This document shows, piece after piece, positions 9,727 to 18,551 of a stretch of 64,000 nt of DNA. Every line of letters begins with the position of its first letter. Position 1 is the stretch's first letter. The notes beneath the pieces were generated by a model. That model saw only the letters and a program-made list of their open reading frames with translations. It made no database searches and was not told the origin of the DNA. Location: positions 186,001-250,000 of the forward strand of contig NZ_FXYD01000001.1 in assembly GCF_900185015.1 (NCBI RefSeq), given 5' to 3'. The stretch comes from Octadecabacter ascidiaceicola (GTDB lineage Bacteria; Pseudomonadota; Alphaproteobacteria; Rhodobacterales; Rhodobacteraceae). The position numbers and the translations under genes are program-made.

Positions 9727-10155
9727 ATGGACGAATTGGATAGTAAGCTGGTGCAGGCGCTTAAGCGGGATGGGCGCGCGGCTGTTTCTGACCTGAGTGC
9801 AGACTTAGGTGTGACACGAGCCACCGTTAAGGCGCGGATGGATCGGTTGCGGACCAGCGGTGAGATTGCCGGGTTTACTGTGCAGACGCGCAGTGATGTC
9901 GCGTCTCATAGTGTGCGTGGGTTGATGATGCTCGGTATTGAAGGGCGTGGGACCGAGAAAGTGATGCGCGCGTTGTTGGGGATGGTTGAGGTGCAAGCTG
10001 TGCATTCCACCAACGGAACGTGGGACTTGATCGTGGAAATCGGCACGGGTTCGCTAGATGCCTTGGATGCGGTGTTGTTTCGCATTCGTCGGATGGACGG
10101 CGTGACGCGGTCTGAGACGAGTCTTCTGCTTTCGACACGTCGCGCAGGGCGGTAA
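9727..10155 (+). CDS. Lrp/AsnC-family transcriptional regulator
   Basis: 142 residues from ATG 9727; a TTG one codon earlier is possible. The N-terminal winged helix-turn-helix begins MDELDSKLVQALKRDGR and contains AAVSDLSADLGVTRATVKARMDRL. The C-terminal RAM/AsnC domain follows (GLMMLGIEGRG). The family binds amino acids and controls their metabolism. It is transcribed away from the arginase operon with a roughly 100-bp shared control region, so it most likely senses arginine or ornithine and regulates that operon. The control region is AT-rich (ATAAATTATCAAAAT) just upstream of this gene. Confidence 0.85.
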   Translation: MDELDSKLVQALKRDGRAAVSDLSADLGVTRATVKARMDRLRTSGEIAGFTVQTRSDVASHSVRGLMMLGIEGRGTEKVMRALLGMVEVQAVHSTNGTWDLIVEIGTGSLDALDAVLFRIRRMDGVTRSETSLLLSTRRAGR

Positions 10156-10213
10156 GGGCGGGCTAGGGGCCAGCCCCTAGGACCGCGAGATATTTTTGAG
10201 ACAAAGACAATAT
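10156..10213 (-). terminator. Conserved 3-prime element, copy 2 (after dsbB)
   Basis: On the minus strand, GTCTTTGTCTCAAAAATAT (10208-10190) is followed by the hairpin CTAGGGGC/GCCCCTAG (10163-10180). The order and orientation relative to the upstream gene equal copy 1. It lies between convergent lrp and dsbB, so the hairpin could serve both genes. Confidence 0.6.
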
Positions 10214-10223
10214 GGAAAAGGGG

Positions 10224-10673
10224 TTAGCGGAGCGCCGCTTTGATCCAAAGACCTGCCAATACGAGTGAGATCAACGCGTTGTAGGACGCCATAGAAAGCC
10301 CCAAGAGCGACCAAACGACATCGTCACACATTACTATGGGCGCAATGTCTGTGCTGAGAGGGTCTGTCAGGTTTAACCCACCGCCACCTGTGCAGCTTGA
10401 CGGGCCTTCCCACCAATCACGCTCCACACCTGTATGGTAAACGCCAATGGCACCGGTTGTTAGCGCTGCGAGCGCGCCGAGGATCGCCAGTTGCGTTTGA
10501 AAGCGCGTGAGGATGAGAGCAAGCAGACCGATGACGACTGCGACCGCGTGCGGATAGCGTTGCCACAAACACATCTGGCACGGCGCATAGCCAGAGAATT
10601 GAAAGAGGAAAGCGCCAGCAAGCAGAGCAAAGCTGCCGAATGCTGCGATGAGGATAAATTGGGATTTTGTCAT
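10224..10673 (-). CDS. dsbB: Disulfide bond formation protein B
   Basis: 149 residues starting at ATG 10673 (AAGGA lies 10 nt upstream); the frame extends to a TTG at 10697. Four hydrophobic segments are visible. The first periplasmic redox pair is Cys32 and Cys35 in PCQMCLWQRYPH, and the second pair lies in SSCTGG and MCDD. DsbB sits in the inner membrane, reoxidises DsbA and passes electrons to ubiquinone. It follows exoD on the same strand. A DsbA-like protein is encoded 23 kb away at 33.4 kb, but it is of the FrnE type and not an obvious partner. Confidence 0.9.
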   Translation of the reverse strand: MTKSQFILIAAFGSFALLAGAFLFQFSGYAPCQMCLWQRYPHAVAVVIGLLALILTRFQTQLAILGALAALTTGAIGVYHTGVERDWWEGPSSCTGGGGLNLTDPLSTDIAPIVMCDDVVWSLLGLSMASYNALISLVLAGLWIKAALR

Positions 10674-10736
10674 TTTGTCAAAGTCCTTCACTGCCAATGG
10701 GGCAAGACAGGGTGGGAAACGGGCGATATCGAAGCA

Positions 10737-11351
10737 TTAGATTCCGAGCCATCCGCGCAAAAGAGTGGCCAATGTGGCCCCAGCAAAAATCAGCGTCGCG
10801 ATCCATGCTGTGCCAAGGAGTAGCCCTAGCAGGATCAAAACGCCATCCCGCTGCAAAAGACCCATAGAAATGATGACGACAGCCACACCAGGAACGGAAT
10901 TGGTGCCCGGTAGGGGTACGAGAATGGAAGCACTGAAGAGGACAAGCCCGAGCCCAACCAGACGGTCCAAAGGTGGGCGGGACAAGGCTGTTAGCCTTGG
11001 GCGGCTCACGGCCTCGATTTTGCGCAGCCATGGGCTCGCGCGGTCCGACAGGTTCTGAAGCCCATTTTTGGTGACCGTGCGCGCGCCCAGTTTTTGGGGA
11101 AGCCACGGGAGTCTTCGTCCAAACAAGATTTGAACCGATACAAGCATCAGCGGCAGGGCCACGACCTGAGGGATGCCATAAAGAAAGGGAATGCAGCAGG
11201 GCAAAGCCAGAACCAGCAGAAACAGCCCAAACGCGCGTTCGTTCAGATGATGGAGAACCCAATCGAGCGTTACTGTTTCTTCGGTTGCGTCCGCCGCCAG
11301 TTGGGCGAGCTGTTGAGAGATCGCCAGATCAGTATGGGTTGAGGCCGTCAT
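10737..11351 (-). CDS. exoD: ExoD-family exopolysaccharide synthesis membrane protein
   Basis: 204 residues. The N-terminal soluble part (LDWVLHHLNERAFGLFLLVLALPCCIPF) and later hydrophobic segments with GVAVVIISMGLLQRDG match the ExoD family first described in rhizobial exopolysaccharide and alkali-tolerance work. Four or more membrane segments are predicted by eye. The biochemical role of the family is not established. It is divergent from the zinc metallopeptidase and upstream of dsbB. Confidence 0.85.
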   Translation of the reverse strand: MTASTHTDLAISQQLAQLAADATEETVTLDWVLHHLNERAFGLFLLVLALPCCIPFLYGIPQVVALPLMLVSVQILFGRRLPWLPQKLGARTVTKNGLQNLSDRASPWLRKIEAVSRPRLTALSRPPLDRLVGLGLVLFSASILVPLPGTNSVPGVAVVIISMGLLQRDGVLILLGLLLGTAWIATLIFAGATLATLLRGWLGI

Positions 11352-11515
11352 AGGTGTCGCCCTTCAAAAGCCGGGGTTTGGTTGGTGTAGGGTTGGGGCC
11401 GGTAACAAAGATGACGGATCATAGATGACCTTTTGAGGCTGCTCTTATTTGTTTGGTTTCTTAGGCCAGAGACAGGCTGTATGGTCAACAGCAACTATAT
11501 GCAGAGGATGTGCAG

Positions 11516-12367
11516 ATGAAGTGGCAAGGTAGACGTGGTAGCAGCAATATCGAAGATCGCCGCCGCAGCGGTGGCGGTGCACGCAAGGCCGGTGGGATTG
11601 GTGGTATCGCAGGCCTATTGATCTTGCTTGCAGGTTTGTATTTTGGCTTCGACACATCGGGCTTTGTTGATCTTGGTGGCACAGAGCAACAAGTGAGCGG
11701 TGGTGAAATCACCGAGGCAGATGAACGTATGGCGCAGTTCGTGTCTGTTACGTTGGCGGACACGGAAGAGGTTTGGGCTGAAATTTTCGAAACTCAGGTC
11801 GGGGCGCGTTACGCGCCGCCAACCTTGGTGTTGTTCAAAGGCGCGACACAGTCGCCTTGTGGCGGTGCCACTGGTGCCTCTGGTCCGTTTTATTGTCCGG
11901 GTGATGAAAAAGCTTACCTTGATACGGAATTTTTCGTGACGCTGGAAAATCGTCTTGGGGCAGGTGGGGACTTTGCCGCGGCTTACGTTGTGGCCCATGA
12001 AGTCGCCCATCATGTTCAGAACGAGCTGGGTATCTTAGGGCAGGCGAACCGTATCAGAGCGCAAGTTAGTGAACGGGAAAGCAACGCAATTTCGGTTCGC
12101 ATTGAACTTCAAGCGGATTGTTTTTCCGGCATTTGGGCCCGTCTAGCGCAAGAAAAATTCAATTCTCTTGAACGCGGTGACATTGCTGAAGCCATGAATG
12201 CAGCGGCGCAAATTGGGGATGACACCTTACAGCGAAATGCGGGCCGGACTGTGCGGCCGCACACCTTTACCCATGGGACATCAGAACAGCGCCAGCGCTG
12301 GTTCCGGACTGGTTATGAAACCATGCAATTGGCCGCTTGCAATACGTTTGAGACCAATAACCTCTAA
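11516..12367 (+). CDS. Neutral zinc metallopeptidase (YpfJ/zinicin family), membrane-anchored
   Basis: 283 residues. ATG 11516 is preferred over GTG 11510 because AGAGGA lies 7 nt upstream. A basic, Gly-rich N-terminus (residues 1-30) is followed by one membrane segment (IGGIAGLLILLAGLYFGF). The extracytoplasmic domain holds the zinc motif HEVAHH near residue 160 and the family pattern SPCGGATGASGPFYCPGDEKAYLD. Later QADCFSGIWA carries the third probable ligand region. The length equals the usual YpfJ-type proteins. Substrates are unknown. It is a single gene followed by tRNA-Leu. Confidence 0.88.
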   Translation: MKWQGRRGSSNIEDRRRSGGGARKAGGIGGIAGLLILLAGLYFGFDTSGFVDLGGTEQQVSGGEITEADERMAQFVSVTLADTEEVWAEIFETQVGARYAPPTLVLFKGATQSPCGGATGASGPFYCPGDEKAYLDTEFFVTLENRLGAGGDFAAAYVVAHEVAHHVQNELGILGQANRIRAQVSERESNAISVRIELQADCFSGIWARLAQEKFNSLERGDIAEAMNAAAQIGDDTLQRNAGRTVRPHTFTHGTSEQRQRWFRTGYETMQLAACNTFETNNL

Positions 12368-12429
12368 AACTTGATTTATCGCCGTTGACGTCGCGCGAGA
12401 CGAGGGGTATTCGCCCCCTTGTCGCGTGT

Positions 12430-12515
12430 GCCGGTGTGGCGGAATGGTAGACGCAGGGGATTCAAAATCCCCCGATGGTGACATCGTGCCGGTTCGAGTC
12501 CGGCCACCGGTACCA
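12430..12515 (+). tRNA. tRNA-Leu (anticodon CAA)
   Basis: 86 nt of a class II tRNA with a long variable arm (GATGGTGACATCG region). The acceptor stem GCCGGTG pairs with CACCGGT (one G-U), the anticodon stem GGGGA/TCCCC closes the loop TTCAAAA with CAA at 12463-12465, and the T-arm reads CCGGTTCGAGTCCGG. The CCA end is encoded. A 15-nt palindrome (12512-12526) overlaps the CCA end. Confidence 0.97.
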
Positions 12516-12526
12516 CTTAAAGTGGT
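12512..12526. repeat. Palindrome at the tRNA-Leu 3-prime end
   Basis: ACCACTT, a central A, and AAGTGGT form a perfect 7-bp inverted repeat including the encoded CCA. It could mark processing or weak termination; there is no T-run. Confidence 0.4.
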
Positions 12527-12705
12527 GATGCGCGCGACACTTTCCTGAAAATCTTCAAATTCTCGAATCAACAGTGTTGGTGAAACGTTAACAAAGCCGA
12601 GACTTTCACGAGATTTGTTACCGTTCGTGAACAGCCTTAGAGGCGAGCCTGTACTAAAGTTAGGTCTCAGTTTGGGAAAAATCACAGCCTATCTCCCCAT
12701 TCACG

Positions 12706-12720
12706 AATTGTTCAACAATT
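12706..12720. repeat. Inverted repeat, candidate operator
   Basis: AATTGTT, a central C, and AACAATT form a perfect 15-nt palindrome 450 bp upstream of the RTX gene. Confidence 0.45.
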
Positions 12721-12791
12721 GGGTTCAATAGAGCGAAAACTGGGTGATTGGTCACATAATCCTTCGATTTAGGCGATTTTTATCGCTGTAG

Positions 12792-12808
12792 GTTTCCAGA
12801 TTGGAAAC
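12792..12808. repeat. Inverted repeat, candidate operator
   Basis: GTTTCCA and TGGAAAC are exact 7-nt arms around GAT, about 360 bp upstream of the RTX gene. Confidence 0.45.
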
Positions 12809-13170
12809 AAAGCGTTTCGTTGACGTAACGTAAGACGCAACCTTTTCGAGTGCCGCGGCAGCGGTTGCTACGGCGTTAACCATAATCGCGCCATTTTTCG
12901 CTTTTTTAGACGCAAATCTGCCTGTATTCAAAACGAGCCCAACTGGGGGGCATTCCGACTGACTGGGGAAGTCGGGTCAAGATTTAGGTCTTGATGAATG
13001 AGTGGTGTCTGCGTGATTGGGGCTTACCCTATGACAAAGCGGATTAGAGTTTGGTCGCAGTTTGCGGCCAGCGCATGTGTAATGCTGTGGCCCAAAACCC
13101 AGACAATTACATGCGTGTCATCAATGGAGAGGCCTGGGTTGGCCGCTTCTAGGGGAAGATAGGAAGTACG

Positions 13171-16100
13171 ATGTCAGATTATACAATTGACTGGTCAAAT
13201 ACGAACGTAGACGGCAGCAATACGATTGCGGGCCCAGACGGGAACATTAACGTCAGCGTTGCGACGCCGCAAAATGCTCAGGGTCAACAGTGGTTCGTTG
13301 AGAACGGAATGCTGAAGAACTGGGATGTTACAACTGACAGTTCAGCGGACATCACGTTCTCCGAAGCGGTAACTGACGTTAAGTTCACACTCCTAGACGT
13401 TGACCGTCTGGACGAGATCACAATCATGACCAAGGATGCTAACGGCAATCCTGTTGAAGTGCAGTTCGAAGCAACTGGCGTGCACTCGGTCAATGGTAAC
13501 ACTGTGACTGGAACGCAGACGAACGCACCTGGCCCGGGTGCAAATAACAATGCACAAGACATCGAAATCTGCATTCCTGGACCTGTTATGACATTCTGGA
13601 TCGTTCTGGATGATGGCCCAGAGCGTAACTTTTCCGGTACTGTTGCGGTTAGCGACATCACATTCAACATCGCCGAGCAGGAAGACGGTTATGTAGAAGG
13701 TACTGCTGGCAACGACACGATCGACGTGGCCTACACTGGCGACCCGGATGGCGACCAGATCGACAACAACGATGCGTTGCTTCCAGGCGAAGCGGCACAG
13801 GACGATATCGTTCTGGCCGGCGCCGGGAACGACCTCGTTATGGCGAATGACGGAAACGACGAAATCTATGGCGGCGAAGGCGATGATACGCTTTGTGGCC
13901 AAGACGGTGACGATGTTATCTATGGCGGCGAAGGCAATGATACCCTCGAAGGTATGAACAACAACGACGTTCTTATCGCGGGCGATGGTAACGACACTGT
14001 TTACGGTGACGCAGGTACAGACGTAATGTCTGGTGGCGCTGGTGACGACAAAATGTACGGTGGCTCCGGCGACGATGTCGCGTCCGGCGGCAAAGGCGCC
14101 GACCTTCTTAACATGGGTACAGGAAATGACGTTGCATACGGCGGCGTTGGCGCAGACAGCATCCTTGGTGGCGCCGGCAATGACACGCTCATCGGCGGCA
14201 ACATGTCTTACGACGGCACACAGGACTTCAATGACCTGTCTGCGGGCGAACTTGTTGATGGCCAATACATTGCAGAAGGCGTGACAATCACATCTGCTGA
14301 TCCACGTCACCCTGTTATGGCATTTGACACCGACAACCCAACGGGTGGTGACAACGACCTTGCGACAAACAACCTCGGCACTGTTCTGATCCTTTCAGAG
14401 GATCGTGACGGCGGTGACCCAGATGACAACGCATCCGGCGGTACATTCAACATCAACTTCGAAAACCCGGCAGACGTGACTTCTTTGACGTTGCTGGATG
14501 CGGACGAAGGTGCCTGGATCAAGTACTACGATATGAACGGCAACCTGCTGCAGCAAGTTGATGTGACGACTGCCAATGGTGGTCAGCATGTCGTGAACAC
14601 GAACCTGCACAACGTTGCGTCTATCGAAGTGATCCTTGGTGGGTCCGGCGCGATCGACAACCTGACGTACTCCATCAACCCAGATAACATGGATGGCAAC
14701 GACGTCATTTCTGGCGGCGCTGGCGATGACTACATCGAAGGTAACGCTGGCGACGACGTTTTGAACGGCGGCACTGGCAACGACACAATTTACGGTGACT
14801 CTCCAAACGGGTCTACGGGTTCAACCGACGGCAAGACCCTCGTTTGGGACGATGTTGCGGCTGACGGCACCAATCTTGGCGGCTCAACGAATCACGATGT
14901 TGGTGGTATCAACGTTGAGATCGGCTTCGCTGGTCAGGATAACGGCGCATATGGCCAGATTTCCAACAGCACAGTCTATGTTGAAGCTGGCGAAGGTCTG
15001 GACAGCGACTCCAGCCTCCTGCTGAGCGGCAACGGCGGAGAAGGTGGATTTGACAACACGTCTACGACGAAACTCGACTTCTCTTCTACTAACGCAGCTT
15101 ACGCTGGCGAAGTTCAGAACGTCAAGTTCCGTCTCGACGATGTTGATCTGTCCACAAACAACGGCGACACACACATCGACCGCGTGACGATCCGTGCGTA
15201 TGATGAAAACGGCAACCTTCTTGATGTTGACCTTACGCCGGAACTGAACGGCCAGACTGTCAATGGTAACACGGTAACCGGTACAGTTGAGCACAACGCG
15301 GGCGTAACACCTGAAAGCCAAATAGGTTCCGTGCTCGTGAATATCGCTGGTCCGGTTTCCTACATCGAAATCGACTACGATAACGGTGGCCTGACGTCAC
15401 AAATCATCCACGTGACTGACGTAACATTCGACACGATCGCTGCTGGCGGAAATGGCGAAGGTGGTGACGATGTAATCACTGGTGGCGAAGGCAGCGATGT
15501 CATGTTCGGTCAGGGCGGCGACGATACCTTCGTTGTATCCAGCGCGTCGGAAGGTGCTGGCGACGTCATCGACGGCGGCAACGGACCGGATCAGACAACA
15601 GACCGCGATGTTCTGGACCTGACTGGTGCAGGCGACGTTGTGATCAACGATGCAGCCGACGCAAACGATGACGGCGCGACAGCTGGTACAGTTACATTCA
15701 ATGACGGTTCCGTACTGACATTTGAAGGTATCGAGCAGATCATTACTGATCCGCAAAACAAAGCGCCTATTGCAAATGATGATGCCTACGACGTGGAAGA
15801 AGATGGCTCTGTCACCTTCAACCCGCTGCTCAACGACAGCGATCCTGACGGTGACACTCTGACCTTGGATGGCGCAAGCGATCCAGCTCACGGTACACTC
15901 AACGACAATGGCGACGGCACATACACCTACACGCCTGATCCTGATTACAACGGCCCGGATTCCGTCACATACACCATCTCGGATCCATCCGGTGAAACCA
16001 GCACAGCGACAGTTACGTTCAACGTCACACCAGTAAACGACGCACCTGACGCGGTTGATGATGCGGACGTCACAGACTTCAATACACCTGTAACTGTTGA

Positions 16101-18303
16101 CCTTCTGGCCAACGACACAGACGTTGATGGTGCTGATCTGACGGTTATCAGCGCAACGGTTCCAGCCGATCAAGGTACTTTGGCCGACAATGGCGATGGC
16201 ACTGTAACGTTCACACCAGCACTCGGCTTTATTGGTGAAGCGACGATCAGCTACACAATCGAAGACGAAGAAGGTCTGACAGATAGCGCCGTTCACGTCA
16301 TCACTGTGGAAGCTGGCATTCTGGACGGAACTGTCGAAGGTACTGCAGGCGATGACTTGATCGACGGCAACTACCTTGGCGATCCGGATGGCGACCTTGT
16401 TGATAACAACGACGCAATCCTGCCTGGTGATGTTGGTGACGATGACCTGATCTACGGCTTTGGCGGCGACGACAGCATCCTTGCTGGCGAAGGCGACGAC
16501 GAAGTCTATGGCGGCACAGGTGACGACACCATCGACGGTGGCAATGGTGACGACAGCATTGAAGGCGGTACTGGCGACGACAGCATCCTCGGCGGCGAAG
16601 GTGACGACGTTCTCGGTGGTGGCCGTGACGATGACACGATCGACGGTGACGCCGGCGATGACATGATCTTCGGCGGTGCCGGCGATGATGAACTCGACGG
16701 TGGCGGCGGCGACGATAAGATCGAAGCTGGCTCTGGCGATGACACGATCATCGGTGGCGAAGGCAACGACGATCTTTGGGGTGCGTCCGGTGATGACAGC
16801 GTTGACGGCGGTATCGGCGACGACACTATCAGCACAGCTGAAGGCAATGATATTGTCGAAGGTGGTGACGGTGACGACATCATTGACACTGGCAACGACG
16901 AAAGCCCGCTGACAGGTCAGAACCTGCCGGATCAAGGTTACCCAGGCGTCTATCCTGCGGATCTCGACCCGAATGACGACCTCGACACTGTCTTTGGTGG
17001 CGCTGGCAACGACAGCATCACAACTGGCGATGACGATGACACCATCTTTGGTGGCACTGGCAACGATAACATCGATGCTGGTATCGACGACGACTATGTC
17101 GAAGCAGGCGATGGCGACGACACTGTCATCGGTTCCGAAGGTAATGACGAAATCTACGGCAACGACGGCGACGACATCATCTATGGTGGTCTGGTTACGC
17201 CTGGACCTGCAGATGCGCTGAACTTGCCTGACGATCTGGACGGTGACGGCGACAGCAATGATCCAGGCGAAGATCTGGTGACCGACAACAACAACGACAC
17301 GTTGTTCGGTGGTGCTGGCGATGACACCATCTACGGTGCGGACGATGACGACACATTGTACGGTGGCACTGGTAATGACTACCTAGATGGCGGCGTTGAC
17401 GACGACAGCATCGAAGGCGGTGATGGCGATGACACTATCGTCGGTGGTCAGGGCAACGACGATCAGTCTGGTGGCCTCGGCAACGACATCTTCCTTGGTG
17501 GCAACGGCGGTGACGTGGTTGTTGGTGGCGAAGACCCAGACGCAGATGGCGACGGTAACTCCGATGATGTGGATGTGCTCGACCTGACTGGTTCCAACGT
17601 GGACTTCGTCACATATGATGAAGCCGACCCGACCTTTGCCAACGGTGTTGGCGAAAGCGGTACAGTGACGTTCCTCGACGGTTCCACAATGACCTTCTCC
17701 GAGATCGAGAATGTGATCCCATGCTTCACGCCTGGCACCACAATCGCGACACCGAAAGGGGAACGTCTGGTCGAAGAGCTTCGCGAGGGTGATCGTATCA
17801 TCACACGTGACAACGGTATCCAAGAGATCCGTTGGGTTGGCCGCAAAGAGATGTCTGGTAAAGCGCTTGTCGCCAATCCGCACCTCAAGCCAATTCTGGT
17901 TCGCGCTGGTTCCCTCGGGAACGGCTTGCCAGAGCGTGACATGTTGGTGTCTCCAAACCACCGTATGCTGGTCGCATCCGAGAAAACTCAGCTCTACTTC
18001 GAAGAGCGTGAAGTTCTTGCGGCCGCTAAGCACCTCGTTGGTTCAGACGGCATCCACGCTGTTGATGTGATGGGCACTGCCTACATTCACTTCATGTTCG
18101 ATCGCCACGAAGTGGTTCTGTCGAACGGCGCATGGACAGAAAGTTTCCAGCCTGGCGATTACTCCCTCAAGGGTATCGGCAACAGCCAGCGCAACGAAAT
18201 CTTTGAGCTCTTCCCAGAGCTTCAGGAAAAACAGGGTCTGGAAGGATACCAGTCTGCACGTCGCGCACTTAAGAAGCACGAAGCCAAACTGTTGGTTCGC
18301 TAA
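13171..18303 (+). CDS. Large RTX calcium-binding protein with cadherin-like and Hint domains
   Basis: 1710 residues, highly acidic, with no Sec signal, as expected for type I secretion. In order: an N-terminal beta domain (about 1-165) with VKFTLLDVD and NGNTVTGT; RTX nonapeptide repeats GGxGxDxxx (about 170-345); a second beta domain (350-505); short RTX; a third beta domain (560-755) repeating the VKF-LDDVD and NGNTVTGT patterns of the first; two cadherin/VCBS-like repeats (about 860-1050) with NDSDPDGDTLTLDG and NDTDVDGADLTV; a long RTX block (1050-1490); and a C-terminal Hint domain from about residue 1517 (CFTPGTTIAT, VEELREGDRI, SPNHRML). Such proteins are surface or matrix adhesins in roseobacters. 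No type I exporter genes are in the window. The start has AGGA six bases upstream. Confidence 0.9.
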   Translation: MSDYTIDWSNTNVDGSNTIAGPDGNINVSVATPQNAQGQQWFVENGMLKNWDVTTDSSADITFSEAVTDVKFTLLDVDRLDEITIMTKDANGNPVEVQFEATGVHSVNGNTVTGTQTNAPGPGANNNAQDIEICIPGPVMTFWIVLDDGPERNFSGTVAVSDITFNIAEQEDGYVEGTAGNDTIDVAYTGDPDGDQIDNNDALLPGEAAQDDIVLAGAGNDLVMANDGNDEIYGGEGDDTLCGQDGDDVIYGGEGNDTLEGMNNNDVLIAGDGNDTVYGDAGTDVMSGGAGDDKMYGGSGDDVASGGKGADLLNMGTGNDVAYGGVGADSILGGAGNDTLIGGNMSYDGTQDFNDLSAGELVDGQYIAEGVTITSADPRHPVMAFDTDNPTGGDNDLATNNLGTVLILSEDRDGGDPDDNASGGTFNINFENPADVTSLTLLDADEGAWIKYYDMNGNLLQQVDVTTANGGQHVVNTNLHNVASIEVILGGSGAIDNLTYSINPDNMDGNDVISGGAGDDYIEGNAGDDVLNGGTGNDTIYGDSPNGSTGSTDGKTLVWDDVAADGTNLGGSTNHDVGGINVEIGFAGQDNGAYGQISNSTVYVEAGEGLDSDSSLLLSGNGGEGGFDNTSTTKLDFSSTNAAYAGEVQNVKFRLDDVDLSTNNGDTHIDRVTIRAYDENGNLLDVDLTPELNGQTVNGNTVTGTVEHNAGVTPESQIGSVLVNIAGPVSYIEIDYDNGGLTSQIIHVTDVTFDTIAAGGNGEGGDDVITGGEGSDVMFGQGGDDTFVVSSASEGAGDVIDGGNGPDQTTDRDVLDLTGAGDVVINDAADANDDGATAGTVTFNDGSVLTFEGIEQIITDPQNKAPIANDDAYDVEEDGSVTFNPLLNDSDPDGDTLTLDGASDPAHGTLNDNGDGTYTYTPDPDYNGPDSVTYTISDPSGETSTATVTFNVTPVNDAPDAVDDADVTDFNTPVTVDLLANDTDVDGADLTVISATVPADQGTLADNGDGTVTFTPALGFIGEATISYTIEDEEGLTDSAVHVITVEAGILDGTVEGTAGDDLIDGNYLGDPDGDLVDNNDAILPGDVGDDDLIYGFGGDDSILAGEGDDEVYGGTGDDTIDGGNGDDSIEGGTGDDSILGGEGDDVLGGGRDDDTIDGDAGDDMIFGGAGDDELDGGGGDDKIEAGSGDDTIIGGEGNDDLWGASGDDSVDGGIGDDTISTAEGNDIVEGGDGDDIIDTGNDESPLTGQNLPDQGYPGVYPADLDPNDDLDTVFGGAGNDSITTGDDDDTIFGGTGNDNIDAGIDDDYVEAGDGDDTVIGSEGNDEIYGNDGDDIIYGGLVTPGPADALNLPDDLDGDGDSNDPGEDLVTDNNNDTLFGGAGDDTIYGADDDDTLYGGTGNDYLDGGVDDDSIEGGDGDDTIVGGQGNDDQSGGLGNDIFLGGNGGDVVVGGEDPDADGDGNSDDVDVLDLTGSNVDFVTYDEADPTFANGVGESGTVTFLDGSTMTFSEIENVIPCFTPGTTIATPKGERLVEELREGDRIITRDNGIQEIRWVGRKEMSGKALVANPHLKPILVRAGSLGNGLPERDMLVSPNHRMLVASEKTQLYFEEREVLAAAKHLVGSDGIHAVDVMGTAYIHFMFDRHEVVLSNGAWTESFQPGDYSLKGIGNSQRNEIFELFPELQEKQGLEGYQSARRALKKHEAKLLVR

Positions 18304-18352
18304 ACAAATATGCAGCTTGTTCCCAGCGATTGATCGTTGGGGACAAACGGAG

Positions 18353-18380
18353 CGGGGGGCAATTGCCCCCCGTTTCAGTT
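18353..18380 (+). terminator. Terminator-like hairpin after the RTX gene
   Basis: A perfect 20-nt palindrome (CGGGGGGCAATTGCCCCCCG, 18353-18372) is followed by a T-rich GTTTCAGTTT. A further weaker 14-bp inverted repeat with two G-U pairs precedes it (18317-18346). Confidence 0.65.
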
Positions 18381-18551
18381 TCAAAGCAATAGTTTTCTAT
18401 GTAAGAGGAACTTAATCGATCGTTTTGCCACGCCAGAGGCGGGCCAAAGTCGCGATAAGGGTTTGTTTTAGATTTTTTCCCCATAAAATGATGGGGCTGC
18501 GCACCTATGTAAGTACTGCTACAAAGTTCATTGATATCCGTGGGGGATCAT

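Larger units (their letters stand above)
12527..13170. other. Gene-free leader region upstream of the RTX gene
   Basis: This 644-bp stretch has no credible coding sequence. It is more AT-rich than its surroundings and holds two perfect inverted repeats, listed separately. The ribosome-binding site of the RTX gene (AGGA, 6 nt before the ATG) is at its end. The length and repeats suggest a regulated upstream region. Confidence 0.6.

Noticed and set aside
12281-12685. 134-residue minus-strand frame over tRNA-Leu
   Set aside because: The peptide GGRTRTGTMSPSGDFESP is the well-known antisense translation of tRNA-Leu; it is an artefact.
15397-16935. 512-residue open frame on the minus strand within the RTX gene
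   Set aside because: It is antisense to the repeat-rich RTX coding region, whose Gly/Asp codons leave few stops on the other strand. It has a hydrophobic, repetitive Val/Ala/Cys composition with no domain.
13700-17500. CRISPR-like repetition in the RTX blocks
   Set aside because: The repeats are 27-nt coding units of GGxGxDxxx in frame, without unique spacers.
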